Part shown: piece after piece, positions 34,397 to 40,914 of the stretch
Numbering within the stretch: position 1 is the stretch's first letter
How the letters are laid out: every line of letters starts with the position of its first letter
Assembly: GCA_045646465.1 (NCBI GenBank)
Contig: JAZRKT010000114.1
Span: 1 to 58,108, forward strand
DNA: 58,108 nt
DNA from: UMGS1387 sp045646465
GTDB taxonomy: Bacteria > Bacillota > Clostridia > Oscillospirales > CAG-382
Direction: 5' to 3'
The notes under the pieces: model-generated
The model's input: the letters and a program-made list of their open reading frames with translations, nothing else
Told to the model about the DNA's origin: nothing
The model's database searches: none
Position numbers and translations under genes: made by a program

Positions 34397-35881
34397 TTAA
34401 AGGGATGCAAATTCATTTTTCATTGAAAGCATTTCAAGTGCACTTGCAATCTTAACTCTCAATTCTTCAGCAGGGATAATGTCATCAACCTGTCCGCTTT
34501 GTGCAGCAAGAAGAGGAGTTGACATAAGAAGAGCCCATTCTTCTTCAAGAGCCTTTCTCTTTTCAATGGGAGCCTTAGCACCAAGCATTTTCTCTGTCCA
34601 CATAAGTGAAACGGAAGCTACAGGATTAAGAACTCCGATTTTAGCACTGTCAAGAGCAATAACTACATCAGCACCAAGCTCCTTTGAGCCCATAACAGTA
34701 AATGCAGTGCCGTAAGCTTCGCCTACGTTTACAGTTACCATAGGAACACTTGCACTACAATAGCTCTGAGCAAGAAGAGCTGCTTCTGCACTCATTCTGC
34801 CGCCCTTTGCTTCGCAAGAAACACTAAAGCCCTTCGTGTCAACAAGTGTAAGAATAGAAATACCAAAGGTATCACATAACTTAATAAAAGCAGTTGCCTT
34901 TCTGATACAGCCTGTGCAAAGCTTTCCGCCTTCCTTTGGATTATTTGCAACAACACCTGTAACAATACCGTTTACTGTCATAAGCGCGGTTACAACGGAC
35001 TTAGACTTACCAGCATTAAGCTCAAGATACTTTCCGCCATCAGCAATTGCTGTAACAACGCCGTGGACATCATAGCCTTCAGAAGCAACAATTGAAGCAA
35101 CCTCGCCTGTCGCTCTGTTTGCATCGTCTTCAACGCCTGTATAAACGTTTTTATCAAGCTTATTTGAAGGAAGATATGAAAGAAGCTCCTTAACGTTCTC
35201 AAAAGCCTGTGCTGCACTCTTTGCACTAAGTGCAACATTTCCTGCTTTTACAGAATACTCACAAGAGCCGATTTCCTTATCAGCACCTTCGTTAACGAGC
35301 ACAGATGCAGGAGTCTGAGTAAAGGATGCGCCCTCTGCCATAACTACAATATCAGCCATTGAAGCGATAGTTGCGGCAGCACCTGCAGTATTTCCTGCTA
35401 CTACAGCTATCTGAGGCACCTTTCCCTTAAGACAGGAAGCCTTCTTCATCACCTTACCGTAGCCTGCGAGAACATCAATGCCCTCTTCAAGCTTTGCACC
35501 GTTTGAGTCAAATACGCTCACCACAGGTGCACCGTTTTTCTTTGCCATATCATAAAGTGCTGCAATTTTATCTGCCGCCGCTTTTGAAAAAGCTCCGTTA
35601 AGTCTTGCAGCGTTCTGTGCATAAACAAACGTTAGACGTCCGTCTACCGCACCGTAACCACAAACAACACCCTCATATTCCTCTGTGTCAGAAGTGGCAA
35701 GTTCGTTAGCATAAGCCTTTACATAAGCATTTGTTTCTACAAATGTTCCTTCGTCAAGGAGCATTCCGATAAGTTCGTAAGCAGTAAATTTTCCTGCTTT
35801 ATGGAGTTTATCGGCTGCCGTCTTGTCATTGAGCATCTTCTTTGCTTTTACAAGGCTTTGGCTTCTTTTTTGTAAATCCAT
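34397..35881 (-). CDS. MmdA-like acyl-CoA carboxyltransferase
   Basis: This 494-residue protein has the two crotonase-like halves of the MmdA/PccB/12S-transcarboxylase family: DSNGAKLEEGIDVLAGYGKV, GNTAGAAATIASMADIVVM and, in the second half, TLVDTKGFS, GGRMSAEAALL and EAYGTAFTVMGSKELGADVVIALDSAKIGVL. It should transfer a carboxyl group between an acyl-CoA (methylmalonyl-, malonyl- or glutaconyl-CoA are family options) and carrier biotin. Several positions are divergent (NGAKLEEG where relatives have GGxRxQEG), so the substrate is uncertain. It is the first gene of the operon, with promoter and leader hairpin directly upstream. Confidence 0.85.
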   Translation of the reverse strand: MDLQKRSQSLVKAKKMLNDKTAADKLHKAGKFTAYELIGMLLDEGTFVETNAYVKAYANELATSDTEEYEGVVCGYGAVDGRLTFVYAQNAARLNGAFSKAAADKIAALYDMAKKNGAPVVSVFDSNGAKLEEGIDVLAGYGKVMKKASCLKGKVPQIAVVAGNTAGAAATIASMADIVVMAEGASFTQTPASVLVNEGADKEIGSCEYSVKAGNVALSAKSAAQAFENVKELLSYLPSNKLDKNVYTGVEDDANRATGEVASIVASEGYDVHGVVTAIADGGKYLELNAGKSKSVVTALMTVNGIVTGVVANNPKEGGKLCTGCIRKATAFIKLCDTFGISILTLVDTKGFSVSCEAKGGRMSAEAALLAQSYCSASVPMVTVNVGEAYGTAFTVMGSKELGADVVIALDSAKIGVLNPVASVSLMWTEKMLGAKAPIEKRKALEEEWALLMSTPLLAAQSGQVDDIIPAEELRVKIASALEMLSMKNEFASL

Positions 35882-35916
35882 ACGTCTACCTCCATATTGA
35901 TTCTGAAACAGGCTTT

Positions 35917-35936
35917 CGGAAGTTTCCCAACTTCCG
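35917..35936 (-). promoter_or_regulatory. 5'-end leader hairpin with GNRA-type loop, Na+ pump operon
   Basis: In the minus-strand RNA CGGAAGUU pairs perfectly with AACUUCCG around GGGA, a GNRA tetraloop. It starts within about 10 nt of the predicted transcription start, as expected of an mRNA-stabilising or regulatory 5' hairpin. Confidence 0.6.
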
Positions 35937-35951
35937 CCCCATTATGAAAAC

Positions 35952-35980
35952 ATTATACAACATTGTTAAATTATTTTCAA
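35952..35980 (-). promoter_or_regulatory. Sigma-A promoter of the Na+ pump/carboxyltransferase operon
   Basis: On the minus strand TTGAAA (35980-35975), 17 bp, TATAAT (35957-35952), 71 bp before the first start codon. Confidence 0.85.
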
Positions 35981-35984
35981 TACT

Positions 35985-36039
35985 ATTATTCCAAATAGTT
36001 ACAATTAAATTGTTAATTTTTTTGTTATTGTGGAATAAT
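35985..36039. repeat. Interrupted inverted repeat upstream of the Na+ pump promoter
   Basis: Perfect 9-bp arms ATTATTCCA (35985-35993) and TGGAATAAT (36031-36039) flank an AT-rich loop containing a smaller ACAATT/AATTGT palindrome. The proximal arm lies 4 bp upstream of the -35. It also spans the end of the DUF1294 gene, so it may be a terminator or an operator. Confidence 0.5.
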
Positions 36040-36351
36040 TTCCAACAAAAATTCAAGACTCTGTCTCAGAAGATAAAAAGAATCCCTGAAAAAGTAATAA
36101 TTGAGAACGGCACTCAGCGGCACAAGGAAACGGAAAAGCAGTTTACTTGTCTTATGGTTAAACACAAGCATTCCGAACATTGCCCCTATTCCGCCAAAAA
36201 ACAGCGAAAGAAGCAAAAGTATAATTTCGGGTATTCTTGACTTTTTCTTTTTAGCCAACAGTTTATCAAAGCCAAAAAGCAAAAACAGCAAAACATTGAG
36301 AAAAACTATTATTTCCCAGGTTGTAATAATAAAATCACCAATTGTTATCAT
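36025..36351 (-). CDS. DUF1294 small membrane protein
   Basis: The 108-residue protein starts MITIGDFIITTWEIIVFLN at ATG 36351, with GAGG 8 bp upstream. It has three hydrophobic helices and the family signature FGFDKLLAKKKKSRIPEIILL...FFGGIGAMFGMLVFNHKTSKLLF. Function is unknown. A longer in-frame start would overlap the ackA terminator. It follows that terminator, so it needs read-through or its own promoter, which I did not find. Confidence 0.88.
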   Translation of the reverse strand: MITIGDFIITTWEIIVFLNVLLFLLFGFDKLLAKKKKSRIPEIILLLLSLFFGGIGAMFGMLVFNHKTSKLLFRFLVPLSAVLNYYFFRDSFYLLRQSLEFLLEIIPQ

Positions 36352-36363
36352 ATAGACTACCTC

Positions 36364-36400
36364 AAAAAAGCACACGGAAAGCAAAAAACATTCCATGTGC
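36364..36400 (-). terminator. Intrinsic terminator of ackA
   Basis: On the minus strand GCACATGGAA pairs with TTCCGTGTGC (10 bp with one G-U, 11-nt loop) followed by TTTTTT, starting 22 bp after the ackA stop. Confidence 0.88.
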
Positions 36401-36421
36401 CTTTGTATTATCGAATAATTC

Positions 36422-37630
36422 TTACTTTACAAGAGCGTATGTATCTCTTGCTATCATAAGTTCTTCATTTGTGGGGATTACAAGCATCTTAACCTTGGCA
36501 TCCTTTGTGGAAATGTCATTTTCATCGCTTGTTCTCTTTGCCTTTTCGTTTACAGCCTCGTCGATTTCAACGCCCATAAACTTAAGATTCTGTGCCACTC
36601 TTGTTCTGTACTGAGGATTGTTTTCACCGATACCGCCTGTAAATACAACAGCATCAATACCGCCCATAGCCGCTGCAAAGCCGCCAACGTACTTTGTAAT
36701 CTGGTGGCAAAGCATACTTTCAATAAGCTGATATCTTTCGTTGCCGTTCTTAGCACCGTCTTCGATATCTCTGTTATCGCTTGTTACGCCGCCGGTAACA
36801 CCGAGAATACCTGACTGCTTATTGAGCATCTTATCAACATCAGAAGCACTCATACCTTCCTTTTCCATAAGGAAAGGAATTATTGCAGGGTCGATAGAAC
36901 CGCTTCTTGTGCCCATCATAAGGCCTTCAAGAGGAGTAACACCCATAGTTGTATCAAAGCTCTTACCGCCCTTAACTGCAGTAATGGAAGAACCGTTACC
37001 GAGATGGCAGGTTACGATATTGATTTCTTCAGGCTTCTTGCCAAGCATTTCAGCAGCACGAGCAGTTACATATCTGTGAGATGTGCCGTGGAAGCCGTAA
37101 CGGCGAAGCTTGTACTTTTCATAATACTGATAAGGAATGGGATACATATATGCAAAATCAGGCATTGTCTGATGGAAGCTTGTATCAAATACGCCTACCT
37201 GAGGTACATCCTTGCCCATAATTTCTTCACAAGCCTTGATACCTGTGATGTTTGCAGGGTTATGCAGAGGGCTAAGTGACGAGCATTCCTTGATAGCATC
37301 AATTACTTCGTTTGTAATCATAACAGAGCCAGAGAACTTTTCTCCGCCGTGTACAACTCTGTGTCCAACTGCCGAAATTTCGCTCATAGCGGAAATAACG
37401 CCGTGCTCCTTATCAGTAAGAGCATCAACAACAAGCTTAATACCTGCTGCATGGTCGGGAATATCAACCTCAACCTTATACTCTGTTCCGTCTGCATTCT
37501 TCTGCTTAAAGTTACCGCCGTCAATGCCGATTCTGTCGCACTGACCCTTAGCAAGAAGATTTTCGTTTGTCATGTCGATAAGCTGATACTTAATGGAGGA
37601 CGAGCCTGCATTTATTACCAATACTTTCAT
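36422..37630 (-). CDS. ackA: Acetate kinase
   Basis: The 402-residue protein starts at MKVLVINAGSSS (ATG 37630 after AAGGAAG). Signatures are NAGSSSIKYQ, the HRVVHGGE loop, VFDTSFHQTMP, GFHGTSHRYV, and HLGNGSSI with the phosphate-binding residues. It interconverts acetyl phosphate plus ADP with acetate plus ATP, the substrate-level phosphorylation step of acetate fermentation. The usual partner pta is not adjacent; the gene follows the transketolase C-subunit by 38 bp. Confidence 0.97.
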   Translation of the reverse strand: MKVLVINAGSSSIKYQLIDMTNENLLAKGQCDRIGIDGGNFKQKNADGTEYKVEVDIPDHAAGIKLVVDALTDKEHGVISAMSEISAVGHRVVHGGEKFSGSVMITNEVIDAIKECSSLSPLHNPANITGIKACEEIMGKDVPQVGVFDTSFHQTMPDFAYMYPIPYQYYEKYKLRRYGFHGTSHRYVTARAAEMLGKKPEEINIVTCHLGNGSSITAVKGGKSFDTTMGVTPLEGLMMGTRSGSIDPAIIPFLMEKEGMSASDVDKMLNKQSGILGVTGGVTSDNRDIEDGAKNGNERYQLIESMLCHQITKYVGGFAAAMGGIDAVVFTGGIGENNPQYRTRVAQNLKFMGVEIDEAVNEKAKRTSDENDISTKDAKVKMLVIPTNEELMIARDTYALVK

Positions 37631-37668
37631 TTCTGTTCTTCCTTTCAATTATGGGATTTACCCTATTA

Positions 37669-38613
37669 TTATTTTTTAAGTTCAAGTGCCGCTTTAACCT
37701 TTGCGACAACGCTTTCGGCGTCAAGTCCGAATACAGGAATAAGCTCTGTTGCCTTACCTGACTTACCGTATGTATCGTTAACACCAAGCTTAAGTACAGG
37801 AACAGGCTTTGCACTTTCGCAAACAACTTCACTTACCGCGCTACCAAGACCGCCGATAATGTTATGCTCTTCGCAGGTTACAATTACGCCTGTCTTTTCA
37901 GCACTTTCAAGAATAAGCTCTTTGTCAATAGGCTTAATACAGGGCATATTTATAATTCTCGCGCTGATACCCTCAGCCTTAAGAGTCTCGTTGGCTTCAA
38001 GAGCAATTGATGTCATAAGACCGGTTGCAATAATGGTAACGTCACTTCCCTCGTGAAGAACGCTGCCTTTACCAATTTCAAACTTGAAGGTAGCCTTATC
38101 GAAAATCTGAGGAACGGCGAGTCTGCCGAATCTCATATAAACGGGACCCACATAGTTAATCGCCGCTTCAACGCACGCTCTTGCTTCGATAGCATCAGCA
38201 GGATTAAGAATAACCATACCGGGTATAGTTCTCATAAGTGCGATGTCCTCATTACACTGATGAGTCGCTCCGTCTTCACCGACTGTAATACCTGCATGAG
38301 TAGCACCGATTTTAACATTAAGGTGAGGATAGCCGATAATATTTCTAACCTGTTCGTAAGCTCTGCCTGCCGCAAACATAGCAAAGGAGCTTGCAAATAC
38401 AGCCTTACCTGTTGCCGCAATACCTGCCGCAACTCCCATCATATTTCCTTCTGCGATACCGCAGTCAAAGAATCTGTCTGGGAAAGCTTTCTTGAATGTA
38501 CCTGTCTTTGTTGCTGCTGCAAGGTCGGCATCGAGAACGACAAAATCATACTTTTCGCCAAATTCGGCAAGCGCATTTCCGTAGGCTTCACGTGTAGCCA
38601 TTTTTTCTGCCAT
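37669..38613 (-). CDS. Transketolase, C-terminal (pyrimidine/TK-C) subunit
   Basis: The 314-residue protein is counted from MAEKMATREAYGNAL (ATG 38613, GGAGG 9 bp upstream; an earlier start lacks an SD). It covers the pyrimidine-binding domain (DADLAAATKTGTFKKAFPDRFFDCGIAEGNMMGVAAG, with the catalytic Glu of GIAEGNM) and the C-terminal transketolase domain. In split transketolases it pairs with an N-terminal TPP-binding subunit, encoded immediately upstream but interrupted here. It works in the non-oxidative pentose phosphate pathway. Confidence 0.93.
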   Translation of the reverse strand: MAEKMATREAYGNALAEFGEKYDFVVLDADLAAATKTGTFKKAFPDRFFDCGIAEGNMMGVAAGIAATGKAVFASSFAMFAAGRAYEQVRNIIGYPHLNVKIGATHAGITVGEDGATHQCNEDIALMRTIPGMVILNPADAIEARACVEAAINYVGPVYMRFGRLAVPQIFDKATFKFEIGKGSVLHEGSDVTIIATGLMTSIALEANETLKAEGISARIINMPCIKPIDKELILESAEKTGVIVTCEEHNIIGGLGSAVSEVVCESAKPVPVLKLGVNDTYGKSGKATELIPVFGLDAESVVAKVKAALELKK

Positions 38614-38626
38614 TTTCGTTACCTCC

Positions 38627-39457
38627 TTACTTAGCAAGAGCAAGTTCAATGCTCTCAAGATCCTTCATACCGATTTCGTACAATTCCTTGTTGGGAGCAG
38701 AGCCGTGCCATGAGCACTGGTTTTCCATATAGGAAACGCCCTTGCCCTTCACAGTCTTACAAATAACCGCAAAAGGCTTATCGGACTTCTTTGCAGCCTT
38801 TACAGCCCCATCGATTTCGTCAAAATTATGACCGTCAATAACTGCAACATTCCAGCCGAATGCCTTGAACTTTTCATCAAGAGGACTGGGATTCATAACC
38901 TCGCTTACAGGTCCGTCAATCTGAAGACCGTTGAAGTCAACAAATACGCAAAGGTTATTAAGACCGTTGTGTGCAGCAAACATTGCAGCTACTCAAACCT
39001 GTCCTTCCTCCGATTCACCGTCGCCGAGAATGGAATATACTCTGTAAGACTTTTCGGAAATTTTGCCGCTGAGCGCCATTCCGCAAGCTGCGGAAATACC
39101 GAGACCCAGCGAGCCTGTAGACATATCAACGCCGGGTATATTCTTCATATCAGGATGTCCCTGAAGATAGCTGTCCTTATGTCTGAAGGTTTTGAGGTCT
39201 TCCTTGGGGAAAAATCCCTTTTCGGCAAGTGCTGCATAAAGAGCAGGAGAAGTATGTCCCTTTGAGAGTACAAATCTGTCTCTGTCCTCCATTTTGGGAT
39301 TCTTGGGGTCAACATTCATTTCCTCAAAGTACAAATATGCAAGAATATCTGCAATACCCAAAGAGCCGCCGGGATGACCGGAAGCAGCAGAATAAACGGC
39401 AGTCAATACACCCTTACGGATTTCATTGGCAACCTTTGCGAGTATAATTTTATCCAT
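38627..39457 (-). pseudogene. Transketolase, N-terminal (TPP-binding) subunit, interrupted by in-frame TGA
   Basis: A full-length 277-codon frame runs from ATG 39457 (behind GGAGG) to the stop at 38627, with one internal TGA at 38995-38993. Before it: SGHPGGSLG, LSKGHTSPALYAAL and GDGESEEGQV, which includes the start of the TPP motif GDGxxxEG. After it: VAAMFAAHNGLNNLCVFVDFNG, completing the TPP motif, and GHNF...KTVKGKG. Related split subunits read EGQVWEAAMFAAH, so TGA replaces the Trp codon and Val replaces the next Glu. Everything else is intact and in frame. Options are a recent nonsense mutation, UGA readthrough, or a sequencing/assembly error. TGA is a normal stop elsewhere in the window, so a changed genetic code is excluded. 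Confidence 0.85.
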
Positions 39458-39482
39458 CAGACTTCCTCCTATGGTAAACTAT

Positions 39483-40433
39483 TTAATTATAATTCTTACG
39501 TAAAATTTCAAGCGTTCTTTCAAAATGAGAAGGCAACGGAGCTTCAAACTCCATATACTCCCCTGTTCTCGGATGAACAATACCGAGAATTTTTGCGTGA
39601 AGGCATTGTCCCGTAAGATTAAAGGGATTTTTGCCTTCAAGCGGAGCATACAACGGGTCAGCCACAACAGGATGACCGAGATATGAGGCGTGAACTCTTA
39701 TCTGATGCGTTCTCCCCGTTTCAAGTCGGAATTCACACAGAGAGTACCCTCTGAAGCTTTCAAGTGTTTTATAATTTGTAACTGCTTGTTTGGAACTACT
39801 CTGTCTTACCGCCATTTTTTTACGGTTAACCGGATGCCTTCCGATGGGAAAATCAATCCTGCCTTCGTTTTCCTTGAAATTACCTATTACAACAGCATTA
39901 TAAACACGTTTAAAGGAATGCTCCTTAATCTGCAAAGCAAGATTATTATGCGCTTCATCGTTTTTTGCCACTACAAGAAGACCGCTTGTATCCTTATCAA
40001 TTCTATGAACAATTCCCGGTCGGATTACTCCGTTAATACCAGAAAGTCTTCCGTCACAGTAGTACATAAGGGCATTAACTAGTGTTTTATCAGGATTACC
40101 CGGTGCAGGATGAACCACCATTCCCTGAGGTTTATTTACAACAAGAATATCCTCGTCCTCATAAACCACATCAATATCAATTTTCTGGCCAACAGCCGCA
40201 CAAACCTCAACAGCAGGCAAAGTAACGGTTATCTCGGTTCCCTCAGTAACAACAAAGCTTTTCTTTGAAAGAATCTTATCATTTGTCTGAACAAGTCCCT
40301 TTTCCACAAGCTTCTGTGCGTTATTTCTTGTGATTTCACACTGAGAAGCAACGCAGACATCAAGACGCTGTCCTCCCTCACTTACGGTAAAAGTGACCGT
40401 TTCACATTCATTGTTATTTAAATTATCATTCAT
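39483..40433 (-). CDS. RluD-type 23S rRNA pseudouridine synthase
   Basis: The 316-residue protein starts at MNDNLNNNECETV (ATG 40433, GGTGAAGAG upstream), overlapping lspA by 8 bp. An N-terminal S4 domain (QRLDVCVASQCEITRNNAQKLVEKGLV) is followed by the RluA-family catalytic domain with GIVHRIDKDTSGLLVVAK, containing the catalytic Asp. It isomerises uridines in rRNA. It is the equivalent of Bacillus YlyB, which also follows lspA. Confidence 0.93.
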   Translation of the reverse strand: MNDNLNNNECETVTFTVSEGGQRLDVCVASQCEITRNNAQKLVEKGLVQTNDKILSKKSFVVTEGTEITVTLPAVEVCAAVGQKIDIDVVYEDEDILVVNKPQGMVVHPAPGNPDKTLVNALMYYCDGRLSGINGVIRPGIVHRIDKDTSGLLVVAKNDEAHNNLALQIKEHSFKRVYNAVVIGNFKENEGRIDFPIGRHPVNRKKMAVRQSSSKQAVTNYKTLESFRGYSLCEFRLETGRTHQIRVHASYLGHPVVADPLYAPLEGKNPFNLTGQCLHAKILGIVHPRTGEYMEFEAPLPSHFERTLEILRKNYN

Positions 40434-40914
40434 TCTCTTCACCGCTTTTCTTCTTTTCATCGGGAAAGAGATTTTTATCGGTGAGCATAGCTATAAGAAA
40501 CAGCCCTGCTCCCACCACTACTGCCGCATCCGCAACATTGAACACCCACTGCCAGAAATCAAAGGCACAGAAATCAATCATATCAACAACATAGCCTCTT
40601 GCTACTCTGTCAATCATATTTCCGATGCCTCCCCCGAGAATAAGTCCAAGGGAAGCATCGAGTACCTTATTTCTTCTGCCGTATTTCACAAGTGCCCAAA
40701 TTACTGCCGCAATAAGGATTACGGAGGGAATCATAAACACTAATCTGTTTTCCGAAAACAAGCCAAATGCCATACCTTTATTCTCAACATATGTTATATG
40801 AAGAATATTTTGTATAATCGGACTGCTATCGGAAACCTCCATTGACGAAACCGTTGCTATCTTTGTCAACTGATCAACAATTACAACTATCGCCGCAAGA
40901 ATACAGGCAAACAT
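40426..40914 (-). CDS. lspA: Lipoprotein signal peptidase (signal peptidase II)
   Basis: The 162-residue protein has four membrane helices and both catalytic aspartates, in GGIGNMIDRVARGYVVDMIDF and FNVADAAVV. It cleaves the signal peptide of lipid-modified prolipoproteins ahead of the +1 Cys. The start codon overlaps the ileS stop (TAATG) and there is no SD, so translation depends on coupling to ileS. The C-terminal tail is Lys/Glu-rich. Confidence 0.96.
   Translation of the reverse strand: MFACILAAIVVIVDQLTKIATVSSMEVSDSSPIIQNILHITYVENKGMAFGLFSENRLVFMIPSVILIAAVIWALVKYGRRNKVLDASLGLILGGGIGNMIDRVARGYVVDMIDFCAFDFWQWVFNVADAAVVVGAGLFLIAMLTDKNLFPDEKKKSGEENE

Noticed and set aside
38627..38983. Separate gene starting at the ATG just after the TGA in the transketolase subunit
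   Set aside because: No SD precedes ATG 38981, and the sequence continues the interrupted TPP-binding domain in the same frame.
38993..38995. Global reassignment of UGA to tryptophan
   Set aside because: TGA is the natural stop of several tightly overlapping genes here (for example the hydrogenase-like gene at 938-940 and the PBP2 gene at 21964), and Trp is encoded by TGG elsewhere.
38981..38995. Selenocysteine insertion at the transketolase TGA
   Set aside because: A small GUAGC/GCUGC hairpin follows, but it is too close and its loop does not match bacterial SECIS features I know; the family has Trp, not Cys, at this position.
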